A DNA stretch of 64,000 bases from Clavelina lepadiformis (taxonomy: Eukaryota; Chordata; Ascidiacea; Aplousobranchia; Clavelinidae), in the NCBI RefSeq assembly GCF_947623445.1, contig NC_135241.1:994501-1058500 (forward strand). The letters are read 5' to 3'. A program made the position numbers and the translations under genes. How positions within the stretch are numbered: position 1 is the first letter of the stretch; each line of letters opens with the position of its first letter. The notes below the pieces were generated by a model that saw only the letters and a list, made by a program, of their open reading frames with translations, was not told the origin of the DNA and did not search any database. Shown here piece by piece: positions 36,863 through 49,500 of the stretch.

Positions 36863-38998
36863 TCACACCACTTGCACCTGATGGCTTGCCTCGTTCAGTC
36901 GCGACTTCGCCTTCGCTAGAACGACTCCCGTCCAAACCGCGATGATGAGAAGAGAGATGACCGCGAAGGTACCGAGAAGTACGTCATTGGAAGGATACTT
37001 AACTTTCATCTCCACGACGTCATTCATTTCCATCGCGAGATAACCTGCTGATGAATGAAGGTCTTCGAGAGATCGTGACGTCACTGATCGCGCGATTCGG
37101 GTGACTTCAAGCGAAGCTCCTGAAAAGTCTTCCACGTCGTCCCCGACCTCCTCATACGGAAGTGGAGCAACTTCAACCTCCAGAATGATGGCGCAGTGGC
37201 TCCCGGTGTAACCAGCAGCACAAACACATCTAAGGACGACATTTGAGTAAAGAAGGTTGCGGTTAGCCGTAGCAGTGAGACAATATGAATAGCTTAGTCA
37301 CTAAGCCTTAGTGCATGGTGGTCCAAATTCTGACACGCGGGTCGCGGATGTGGCCCGCGGACTGATTTTGTGCGACCCGCAAATACCTCCGGAGTTTTGG
37401 TACGCTCTATTTTCCAGTGAAAAATCCGCAGTTGTTAAAATACACTAACGCTTTATTCAAATAGGTTGCATAGGTTGCCACAGCTTGAGATAAGCTGCAC
37501 ATCATTGAGGTGCAAGCCAATATGTGATTTTTATGGGATGATAAAGCACAGTCGCAAACAAGTGGAAAGTATCAAATAGTGCGTTATTAGTCGTGCAGCA
37601 AAGCATCAAATCGATTTATAACAGTAAATTCAGTCCTTTACTAATACTGGAGTTTCCCCTAGTTGAGGCCCGCAATGTTCTTTTCAAACCATAATGTGGA
37701 CCTTCATGCCTGGACCACCCTGGTTTAGTGGATCGGAATTTCAGTCCATACATATATGGCATATGCTACTCATCACGTTCGTAGGTTTAATTGAAGTGAG
37801 AGCGCACATTAATATGAGGATATTGTGTTCATGGATGTAATCAGCGATGCCAACATTTAAACTATCGCACAGCGCTAGCAAGTTTCAACCCAATGAACAA
37901 GTTTTAAACTTACCTGAACTCGTAACCGAATTTCTCGCAGGCACCTCGGTGAAGGCAAGGTCCAGTTTCGCCGCAAACTTCAGACCCATTCTCCGCTGAA
38001 CTTTGTGTGGTGTTCCAATCTTCACCGGTACGATTTTCCAAGAACTGTGCAAATGATTGTAAAAGAGTTTTCTTTTCTGTTCCGTCCCCACTAAATGTTA
38101 ATTCTCCATCGGCAAACAAATTCTGAAATCCACTTCCCAAGCCGTCGTCTCCTCCTACATTCACCGCTCCAATCTCCGCCTTTTGAAATCCACTGCTTTC
38201 CTTAACGCCAAAGCCCGGTTGAGACTGTGAAGAATAGACATCAAAATATTCATCAACATCCAATTTATCAGCCAATCCAGATCCTGAGATTATCATAAAA
38301 TTTTTCTGCTTTTCATCGTCGATCGAGAACTGCAGGGACTGAGAGATGTGTGCACTCGGGCTCCATCTGTCGACAGTATCTTGCGATGAATCTAAATATT
38401 GGAACATTACTCTGTATAAAATTATCAAAAAACCTTGGCAGAAACAATAAAATCTAACTTTATAAAGTTAATATTACGCATTTATTTCGGACAATTCTCC
38501 TCACGTTGAAACTGATGATCTGCACTTCCATAATCCTCGTCATCAAATCCACTATAAAAGTTATCTTCAAATAACAAATCTGAAAAAATACAGTATAGCA
38601 CATCAAGAAGAACCTATAGCGAATACAAGTTATTTTATTTGTCCTTGTAGCCTAATTTAGACATAGAGAATAAATACTTGGCGCATTTTGAGATAACTTT
38701 TGCTTTGTTTAAATATATAGACCGAAGGATTTTCGACCAACTTACCTAAATTAATAAGTGCAGCAGATGTCAGAGTCCAAGGGATGAAAAACCTATTAAA
38801 AGAACACACATTAATTGTTTGTATAAACCACCGAAAAACATCCTTTTACTTTTATTTCTCAGCTATCTTGCATACTAGCATGATGCAGCATATGTAAACA
38901 CATACTTGAGTCATCATCAGAGAAATCACCTAATATCTTTTCATAACGAAATTCATTGCACAACCTCCTGATACTTACCACACTACTTTGCCTGTCAT
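36863..38998 (-). CDS. Single-pass EGF membrane protein, proteoglycan-like (5 exons, 328 aa)
   Basis: Exons: 38998-38979, 38792-38746, 38579-38505, 38391-37914, 37229-36863 (TGA). A signal peptide (MTGKVVWFFIPWTL...) is spread over two tiny exons. A long acidic, Ser/Gly-rich ectodomain of about 165 residues follows, with Ser-Gly pairs next to acid residues (IISGSGLADKLD, GLGSGF, FSGDG), the context in which xylosyltransferase adds glycosaminoglycan. It also has N-glycosylation sites (NRT, NTT, NGS). One EGF unit (CLHRGAC ... CVCAAGYTGSHC, about 188-222) is split by intron 4. Then come a juxtamembrane stalk, a helix near 290-312 and a 16-residue tail. The order resembles neuroglycan C (CSPG5), but homology is not established. 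Intron 4 holds a hAT-like MITE. The start of exon 4 is the least certain junction. Confidence 0.72.
37314..37722. mobile_element. hAT-like MITE in intron 4 of the EGF membrane protein gene
   Basis: A 409-bp element. The left end is CATGGTGGTCCA; the reverse complement of the right end is CAGGGTGGTCCA (11 of 12 identical). The 8-base flanks CCTTAGTG and GTTTAGTG agree at 6 of 8, a decayed target duplication. Near the left end is a GC-rich block (GTCGCGGATGTGGCCCGCGG), common in animal hAT MITEs. No coding capacity. Confidence 0.65.
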
Positions 38999-39598
38999 GT
39001 TCTTCATTCTTTGATCATTTCCTTTTGTTTCTGGAACACATGCAACGTTCTAGAATTCGCGAAACAACGCAAGCGCTTCGTTCTTCGGGCAAAATGTTGT
39101 TTGATTTTGATGTCATAGCAAAAAAAGTTTTATTCTTAACATTCAAATACGGCCAAAAAACGAAGCATTATATACGATATGCTATTATCTTACAAAAACT
39201 GTATAATTTTTTTCAGCTCTATATTGTTGGTTAAGTGTTTATACTTTTCGTATGCATTGCAGCACTTTATTAACATTTTCTCAATCATGGCGAACATTTA
39301 TGCGATGTCTATCTTTTAACGTTTTGTTTTGAAACTACTAAAGCGTGACTTGACCAATCGAGCGTGAAACACCGGGACATCCGATTCCAAAAATCCTGAA
39401 ATCGTCAAAAAACAAGTTTAGAATAAAGATAACGCAGAGATTCGACCAAAATCGTAGTAATAAAGCTAAGTTCGTAAATATTTTAATCAAATTGGTGTAT
39501 ATTTAAAGTTATTTCAGCAATACATTTTTAAGCCAGTAGGCTAAAGCGGGTAAACTGTAACTAAGCTTTGTTTCGTTTACCGGGATTCAGTTAATTGA

Positions 39599-39701
39599 GG
39601 TCTATAATGCAGAAGTGCACAACTAAATGCCGTCACAACTTGGTTAGCAGGGGTCTTGTATGCAAATGCATCACGCGGTTGTGCACTTCTGCACTAGTCC
39701 C
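39599..39701. mobile_element. Short MITE, copy 1
   Basis: A 103-bp palindromic element with a perfect 15-base inverted repeat: GCAGAAGTGCACAAC at 39609 and its complement at 39678. It is related along its length to copy 2 at 40245. The flanking duplication is not convincing. Confidence 0.5.
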
Positions 39702-40244
39702 TGTTATTTTTCACCATTAGCCGTCCGGAGCGAAAGTTACGATGACAACCTTAGCTACCACAGTGTAACAAAGTTGTTCAGATGTTCCTGAACAGAAAAA
39801 AAACGGCAAAGCCTCAAGGTCATGTCATCATACTGTAGACCGTAATGGTCGGCATCGTAATTTTTTCTCCGTTTATAAACCTAGTTGATGCTGTGATAGC
39901 GAAAAATAAACGATTTACCAATGCAAAATTTGTCCTATAAAATGCTGCTAGGTTGTTTATTGCGCCCATGCAAAACTTTCATCCATAAAATTAAAGAAAA
40001 CTTTTTTTTGACAAGTTTAAAAATTTAGTTTTAATAGTTCATTGTAGCTTATAGGCCTAATAGCATAATTCTGTAATCACTATTAGGTGGTTAAAATTAT
40101 TCTACCACAAAGTAGGTTTAGCACATTGTAGCAAACCAGTGACCAACGTATCTACCTCACCATCTAAGCTACCTCACCCACAAAAATGTGTTTCAATCCT
40201 TACACAAAAATTGTCGTCATAAGCAAGGCGAAATACAAATTTCA

Positions 40245-40349
40245 GGTCTAATGAGTCTAATAAGTCAAATTAATGACGACACAATTTATAGTAGTTGGGG
40301 TCAAGTATATAAATGCATTCTCTGGATGTGCACTTCTACACTAGACCCC
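40245..40349. mobile_element. Short MITE, copy 2
   Basis: A 105-bp element flanked by exact direct repeats AAATTTCA at 40237-40244 and 40350-40357, an 8-bp target-site duplication. Ends GGTCTA and TAGACC are inverted. The right end shares GTGCACTTCT and CACTAG with copy 1. Confidence 0.6.
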
Positions 40350-40501
40350 AAATTTCACCTTTTACCCGGTTCCACAAGTTCAACAAGTTTTTTTCTATGA
40401 ATTTTGATATTTTTGTGAAGCTGTTCATTTAAGTGTAAAATTAAGAAATAGAATACAAACAAATGCATGTAGAAGCTGAAAGCACTCTTTAAAGTTTGAC
40501 A

Positions 40502-43500
40502 ATGGAGGATTTATTTAAGTCCAAAGGTGAGTTTATTGCCCATTTTCTCACCACAATTAATTTTCAGATTAACCTTACATAATTAATTGTAAATAAGTCA
40601 AATATATAACTACCCAAAAGTTTTGCCTGAACACGACAAACTGTTGGCATGTTTGTGTATCTGCCACCTGCTTTTATTTTGGCTTCTTTAGTTGCTATGC
40701 CAATGATTTCAAAAGCGTAATTTGTAAAATCATTTTATCTTATTTCGTTATTAAAATTGTATCATAGCAATCAGGGTTTTTCTGTAAATGTGTTGTGGGT
40801 TACTTCATAGCTCTGTTTGATATAAATGTACATATAATGTATTCATATAGTATTATTATTATTACTCGTAGTATTATTATTATTACAACCTCATTATTAC
40901 TTGGTGGAGCGTTTCCTTAAGTGCAGTAATCTGCGTCATATTCTTTCCTTACTTTGTGCCAAATATGACAGTTGAATGATTCCTAATAAATATATTGTTA
41001 TTGCAGATGCGGAAATCAGCAAGTTACTTGCAGAGAATCGAGAACTATCAGATGAACTCAGACAATGTCAAGCAGATAAGGAGTTTGTGTGGTCGCTATG
41101 GAAACGCTTGCAGGTCTCGTCACCTGATCTTACACAGGTCATGTCTATTCCAAGTTATGTTAAGGGAAAGCGCTATCATATGTATATATTTGCATACTTT
41201 TATTAACTCGTTCACATAAGATTACTCGGAAGTAATTATGATGTAAACGCCAGAAATCCTATACAGTAACTTTATAATTGGCAGTAATCCATATGTGAAA
41301 TAGCAACTGGCATCCCTTTAGTATGTACCTCTCTTGTATGTGGTACCAGTAAGTTTATGCACAATCTATACATATTTAATTTAATAGGTCTATTTTGCTT
41401 ATGCACACCCATAGTATGATGGCCTGGGATGGAGTTATGATGTAATAATTCCTTAATACTCAACCCTGAAGGGGGCTTGTGTTAGTGAACTATATATAGA
41501 CGCTAATTAAATCGTATAATTCTAACTTGCAGGCAATTAGCCTTGTCATGGCCAGAGAAAAGGAGAAAGCAGAGACAAAAGATCGAAAAGTTTTAGAGAT
41601 TTTACAATCCAAAGATGAACAGATAAAAGATTTAGAAGAAACCATCACAAACCTTTCAAAAGAAATGGACAAAATGAAGACAGAGTAAGAATATATTATT
41701 TGTTAATTTAATCACATTCACACTTGCTTGTTTGCTTTGTTGTTTTCTCAGTCATATATGTTTCTATAATGCATAAATTATAATGCAAGTTTTATCAAAA
41801 CATCACCACTGGTATAAAACTTTCAAGGAAATCAGACTTAGAGTTGAAGGGCAACAAGAATGTTACTGATTGTCTGGAATTGCAGAATGAAATTTCTAAA
41901 CTCAATCATCAAATCAAGAAAATGCAAGAAGAGAATGAGGAAAGAATAAGCAGGTGAGCTGGAAAATCATTAAGATACAAATACTAATACAGTGATTTTA
42001 ATACAATGATTTTTTTTTTCATTCAGTTATCACTTGTAGTGTTATTTCATTTGTTTGCAATGTTCTATTTGTTTGTTTTTTTTTAAAGAGCCTAGTGCTC
42101 AGATTATTTTTAGCAATTGGTGTCCTGTGAATAGATGAATGGGTAATTTTGTTAAACATATTGATGTACATATAATAGACTACGTTACACATCTGTCATA
42201 TTTCTGCAGCTACAAGCGATCCTTGTCTGTGGTTGAAAACAAAAAGGATGAATTTGCTGAAAAGGTTCACTAAGTGCTAAGATAACATTTAAAAGTTTTC
42301 CAACAAATAGGAAGCTACAATCTGAGCCTGTGTTAATATTTCTATGGAGTTATTCTCATTTGTTGATTATCTAGTAACGGTACATGAATTGGAAGTAAAG
42401 CATGTTGGCCGTATGTCTCAGGTAAAATCCTTGTCTTAATGTTTGAACAGATCACTGCTCTCTTGACCGACCTTCAAGCGATGAGGTCTAAATTGCAAGA
42501 CTCACAGGACAGCAATGAAGAGTTATCCGGCAAGATCATGCTCCTTCGAAATGAGGCTCATGACAAAGATGCTGTGTTAAGGAGACTGACAAAAGAGGTG
42601 ATCACTCTGGACGATTTTTCTTGAATTATTGATTGATGACTACGCACCTAACCCTCAATCCTTTTCTCCAATTGTTGTATGAAATGTGTAATAAATTATT
42701 AATTAAGTCTACCGGTACATATTATGAGTAATGTATAGCATTCTATGATGTTTTTCACCTCAGCAATGATATTTTAAATTGAAATATTCATCAGTGATGT
42801 TTTGAATAATGAAATGATGTCTTTGAAAAGTTTTGAACTCTGTGCTTTGTACTAAAATTCTACTTAATGTTTAACATAAATCTTATGAGTTTAATGTAAA
42901 TTATATATATATGATTTATAAAATGTTTTGTTTGGAACATAATTGAACAAAACAGTTAATTAGACTACGCTACCACAAACTGTTCCTAGGTTGGGCAAGT
43001 AGTTTTACTAACCAGTGCAACCAATAAGACCTGATATTTTACTATGTTTCCATTTTGTCAGAGCACACAATGAAGTAGTCTGTTTTGTAAACAGTGTAAA
43101 CAAAACACATGAAGTGGGCTTCGCTACCGTAATACCTTTTCTTGTTTGCGTAATGTTTTGGGTTTGGAAAGTGCTTTTATCTTGAATTGTCCAGTCGGTT
43201 GATTTTCAAATCCCGTCACTGATAACAACTGTACAGTACAAACAGACAACAGTAGTCCAATTTAGTTAGAAATTCAGTGAAGTAGTTTGGGTCAAGATTT
43301 TACCAATACAAATACTCAAGATTAGGAGATTTTTTCTTAAGCCCTTCTTTTTGTGTGCAAATCACTTAAGATGTTTTAGTCGAAGAGATTAATCAGTCAG
43401 TTTGAAATTTGTTTCGGTCTTATCATGAGTCATTTTGTGATGAGTGAATATTTTGAGTCTATTTTCAAGTTTTTTTCCTTCGTTGCCAACCGTATTGTTC

Positions 43501-46500
43501 ATAAACTTAGCACAGAATTTTAAACAAGTTATATGCTTTGATAATATCCCATCCCAGCTTGTTGATTTTATGGCTTGTGATACGATGTAGCAGTTACAAA
43601 CTGAGCGGCTGAAATTGATATTTTTGTGCAGAGAGAAGGCCTAGTAATTGAGTTGGAGAATGTCAAGTGCGACTACAACAAGGTGAAAAATGGAGAAGTG
43701 ATAAGAAAACAAGACTTACAGACAAAGGACAGAAGTTACCAAGATATCAAGGAGGCGTATGAACAACTTCAAACTCACAATCACCAGCAGAAGCAACTAA
43801 TCACACAGGTGGGAGAGATGTGTATAATGTTATATAAAGGATGTTCTATGTATCCTTAGTATTATAGACCTAATACTGTATATAACTTAAGGTTACACAT
43901 GAATAGGTGGTAAATTGTGTCTTAACATTGGCATACAGTGCGCTGATATTTTATAACTGTTGACCTGACATCTTTTAAGTGTTTTAATTTCTGTGATATG
44001 ATCCGATTAGTTGCAAGAACTTCAATCGAACACGCAGAAGGTTGTCAGTGAGCAAGAGTCAAAGCACAGAAACGAGAAGAAGGATTTGCAATCTGTCTAT
44101 GATGAACTGACAAAGTGAGTTGCTTACTAATTTACTTACGACACCTGCAATAAACATCCAACATCAACCTGCCATCTCTGTTAACCCGTGTTTTTGGGCC
44201 AATCAAACCTTGAATAGAACTGGTCTTGAGTGAGCTTTTGTCTGCAGGAAGCTCGGCACACTTGACAAGGACAACGATAAGTTGACAAGAGATAACGCAG
44301 AACTGAAGAGAAGGGTTCAAGTCCAAGATCAAGCCCTTCATGACACAGAAAGAGAATTGAAAAAATCAATTGAAATGGCAACGAGAAATCGTAGAGTGAG
44401 GCTAGAACTGTGCAAACGAAATAATCATGCATAGTAGTTGAAACAATTTTGAACTAATCATTGTGAATGAGAATTTGTTCAATGTACATCTGCTATCAGT
44501 GTTTCCCTGTTTAGAATTATAATTTCACTGACATGGACGATCTGGCTGAACAGGTCGATTTACAAAGAAAAGAAATTGAAGCCCTGCAGAGAAGATTGCA
44601 CGACAAAGCTGGAAGGTTTTGCACTGAAACTTTTACACTTGTTGCAATCGGGTTACATACAATATTCCTTTACTTGGTTTTGAAATTGATTCAGGAATCG
44701 TCGATCAGACTCACCGTATGATGATGCTGGTGCGGATCAGACATTCTCGCCGATAATTGAACGAGGAGCAGGAAGAAATGTTAGAGAATCTAATAAACAA
44801 TTTTGTCTTTCCAATTTATGATTAAATTATGCTCGCCTTAATATACTGGTAGTGTCTAACCTTCTCACCTGGCATCGTTTAGCCTTCAAGGTCTCGTTCG
44901 TTGTCTCCGGGAGGAGCAAATCGTCACGTGCATCTGATGCAGAAGAAGTTGAAAGCAACCGAGACAAAACTGGAGGATACAAAACAACTTCTCCATCTCA
45001 AGGTTGATGTAGAAGAAGATCATCTGTAGAAGTTGAGGTTTCCACTTTATTAAATTTTATGGTTTACTTGCAACAGAAGGAGGAAATTCGCGAGATACAA
45101 CGAGCTCATAACAAACGACTGGAAAGACTTCGAACACTTCAGTCTGACTACAGGTGGGTGCTTCATTAAAGAGCACCATCGTGACACACATCTCGATGCA
45201 GAGTAGAAGCTAATTTGCTTCCTCCATTAAGGTCACTCAAGTCCGGGTTGGACGAAGAAGATGGGCGCGGGTCACCCAAAAGACGACACAGGAGGGCAGC
45301 AAAGAGTGATCCGCGAAATCTAAGGCAAGAAAATTCCGAAACTGTGTGGAATGATTTGGCGCAGTACAAACAAGAAAACAGAGCCCTGCTTCAAGAAAGG
45401 TCTGGCAAGAATTTTGCAAAATCACCCGGTCAGCTGTATACATGGGTCAGTTGCACAATAATTTAAACCTAGAATTTCCTAGAATTTCAATGGAGGAAGA
45501 GTTGGACGGCCTCCGAGTTCAAACTGCAATGGATCGAGCCACGATCCAAGATCTCAACTTGTGCTTGAAGAATGAAAAAGAGGAATTGGTATCCAGGCTG
45601 AGGTCATCGAGCAATGTTCATGGTAAGTTAGTTAGTAACTAGTTAATCATAGTAAATTAGTAAAGTTAGTTCTACAACCAGTGTGTGGATTTAAATTGCT
45701 CGATGTGCCACAGATGAATGCTTTCATTAAAGAAGCATGTGCTTGTGATATTTGCATTGGGATGGATTGTGCTGGACCTGCCTAATTCGTTTGTAAACTG
45801 GTTGTTAACAATTAGATTGCTCGACAATACAATTGAACCAGAACAACAGCACACATTCTTCCAGTCTATTGTTAACATCAAATAAAACACTGTGTAATCT
45901 GATACAAGGGTTGTAATTGGCGGCTCTATCTTTTTCCCACAGATCGGTTGAGCAGCACGCCAAAGAGAAGCAAACATGAAACTAAGCCCAGCAGAAGAGC
46001 GACCAAGAACTTGGAGAGAAGACTGGAGAATGCAGCAGAGGACAACAGGCTGCTTAAGAAAGATAAAGATCGTCTTCTTGATGACAACAGGTATGACCAG
46101 TGTTTTTTTAAAACGTGTGTTTAGCTACCGAAACGGTCTCTTAAGTTTCTCCAACTCTCTCTCTCAAATTTTTGCTTACGCAACTACAGTGGAAAATTAC
46201 CATTCAGTCTTTGAAAGTTGCGATTTCTTAAAATTTCTTAGCAGTCGCCAAAGCCTAACCTGAATAAAACTTATGACTTTGTATTCTACGACTTTGTAAT
46301 TTCGTTTCTAATATTCTGCTTTTGTTCGTTGTGCTACCATGACTAATTTTATGCCTTTTGAAGATCATTGAAAGATGAAATAAAGGCACTGAAGCGTGAA
46401 ACAACAGAGACTCGTCAAAACGGTACAAAACTGCGACAAGAAAACGGCGAAGTTCGTCGAAAAGTCGAAGCCTTGAAATGTGACAACGACCAGCTGCTGC

Positions 46501-49500
46501 AAGAAACAGGAACACTTAGGACAGAAATCCAGGGACTGAGGACGGAAAATGCCGCAGTTCGATCTGAAAATTCATCTCTAAGGTAATTTTATACGCGAAT
46601 GGTTTAAACTCCACTTGTTGTTTGTGGCTACTGCCGGGTCAGTGGTTTACCGCCTGGGAGATTCTTTAATTCGTCATAAAGAACTTATTAAGTAATAATT
46701 TTGAAGTTGGGAGTCGGCGAGAAACGAATTATTGCAGGTAGGGTCTGCAAGTAGGAAAAGTCCGGGAACCACTGGACCAGGTTAATTGAGCGTGACGAAA
46801 CAATCACTTTTTTGCCGCTAGTTTGCGCCTCGTTTAAATAATTATCCGCGTCTTAGATCTGAGAACAGCGATCTGCGTCAAGACGTCGCGGACTTCAAGG
46901 CGGAATTGGTCGGTCTTAAAAACGAGCTGCAAGAAATAGATCTCTCCACAGCAGAAACCGAACGCCGTTCCACAGCACCAAAGCAATCCGGCAGCCCACA
47001 TGAAGGACAGAAGCCAAGCATTGCTAAGAAGGTGGGGGGCGATTGTTGTCATTCCTCCTTTTGCTTTAAACTTTTTCCACGTGTAAGTGACGTTTCTTAT
47101 AAAGCTGAAGACCTTTCGCGTTTAACCCGATTAGCTTTGTTGCTTATTCCACCCACCTACACACAACCGTGAAATGTTCAACCTCGCAGCACCAGAAGTT
47201 CCTGAATCGCTCCATCCAGAACATGAAGGAGGCGTTCGGGGAAGACTTCCATCCCGGTGAACTCACTGACCCCGTTTCCACGACAACCATGAGCGAGGAC
47301 ACGCAACATCCGGAAGAAGGCGGAAGGTCGGATGCAAGCAGTCTAGGACAGAGCATCGTGAGAGCTTCAAGAAGAAGGAAAGTGTACAACCGAGGTGAGA
47401 GGAATGATCGCATCAGTAGTGTTATGTTTGAGCGGAACATAATTTTAGCAGAGTGTCTAAATGGTCTCGTGGAGCGAAACGTAAATATGCGACGAGATTA
47501 AACAAATTTAAGTAAATAGCCCAAGTTAAGCTTCGCATTGTGTTAATATAAAGTATAAAAATTTTAATGGATCGTGTACTTCCATGTTCATCAGATTTAG
47601 ACGAAGACAAAGACGACGACGACACACTCGTTGATGAATCAGTCGGTAAGTTACCTCCCTTTATCACCGAACGAGTTTAAAACGTAATTTTGCCGTCGTC
47701 GAGAAAGTTTTAAAGACATAAAACTCTGCCCAAACAGATCCCAGCCCAAGGAGAATGAAATCATCGAGACCCGCGTCGCTTCCAAGACACGGGGATGGAG
47801 GGAGTGTTGCCGCCCTCAAGCGGAGACTCGCTTCTCTCCAAGCGCAATGCTCCTCGCTTCGAAACGCGAAACAGAACGCCGTGAAAAAGGTGAATGTGAC
47901 GCGATACCGATACGGTCACCCATAGTCAGTGCATAGTTACTTGAGCGTTGGTCTTTGTACTCAGGTGAATGACGAGAAGGAAAAGAACTCGCAACTTCAA
48001 TCCGAACTTTCGAGCTGTCAGAATAAAATAAAGAACATGAAACAGGTGGAAATATATTGAATGCTTGCGCATTGTATGTCGTCTTTCACATGTACGTCGT
48101 TGTTGGCCACCGGTAGCTTTCGATATTAGTTTATTGTATAAAATTGTACAAATGTCACCACATTTGCGTATTTTTCTGAAATTTTACTCCACTTATATCG
48201 CCGGACCTTGGTTCATAAAACAGTCAATAATAAGTGCATGGAACGACCGTAGAACTTGCATTATTACGTCATAGGCAATTCAGCGCTTAAACCGCGAGTC
48301 GGAACTGCTCCAGCGAGAGCGGGAAGATCTTCAACAGGGTTTGGAAGACGCGAGAAAGAGCCAACCTCCTCCACAGGTCCACTCCGATGCAGATTACAAG
48401 TACCTGGAGAGCAAACTGAAGGTAAAATCTTGTCACATTGGAATCTTGCGACCTGGCTCGCTTCACTCTTCATCTTGGTTCGATTTTATTTCAGGTTTCA
48501 AACAACGAAGCCCAGAAGTTGTCGGACCAGGTGAAAGATCTTAGGAAAGAAGTTGAAAGCAAGAATGAACAAGCAAGTATAGAGAAGGAAAAACTGTCCA
48601 GGTATGCAGAGTGGAATGATAGCGAGTTGCCATCAGCCAATTTACAATCTAAAGACGACTGCTTATAAGATATAAATCTGTACGAGCGCTACCAGATTTG
48701 ATGAAGTCACCTTTCCGCATGTTTAGGCTGGAGAGAGATGTGGGAATGAAGCGACAATTGATCGACGAACTGAGGGTCAAGGTTAAAGATCACGAAGGTC
48801 GCACCAAGGAAGATCACAATAAAAATGTATTTATTACTTCACAATTACGTCTCCATTGAAGCTTTTTTATTCTATTCTGGGTTAACACGGTTCTGCCGCC
48901 ATCATCCGCCACCCATCAAACCTCTATTGCAGACAGCTTCGTTATGAACTGTCCGCTTGTTAATAATTCAGCTAGCTATGAGTTGTGTCGTCATAACGTT
49001 GTCTATCTAACGCAGCTTGATTTGCAAGAGAAGCTGAGACAGATCGAAGAAGATTTGAGCCATAAAAAGAACCACGTGGAGTCGCTGCGGAGGCAATTGC
49101 AGGTTTGTACGAAGGAAAAGTCGCGCTATGAGGCAATGTACAACAAGTCGAGGGAGGAACTTGAAAAGCGGGTGAGTTATTGCGTCATAATCACTGCTTT
49201 GTTTTGTAAAACTTGAAACATTTTATTATAATTAGTCAGCTGCAAAGTGAACTGCCAACATTCCTGCTAGCATACGTCATAATCAAGTTGTTACGTCCAT
49301 AGTGCCAACAACTGACATCGGTCCAAGCGAGCAAGCTGGAAGCGGAGAACGTGACCTCCCAGGTCCAGCAGGAGGCGGAGCATCAGCTCCAGGCTCTTGC
49401 ATCCAGGAGCGAGCTGGCGCTGGATAAGTTGAAAGGAAAATCAGAGCGAGCGGATGAAAAGACGAAAGAGTTCAACACTTTTGTGACTGTGAGTCGTCTC

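Larger units (their letters stand above)
38999..40501. other. Divergent spacer between the EGF membrane protein and centlein genes
   Basis: Shared upstream region of two divergent genes, with two related MITE copies (39599-39701 and 40245-40349). No TATA box is evident for either gene. The frame at 38956-39234 is antisense to the first exon and unsupported. Confidence 0.55.
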
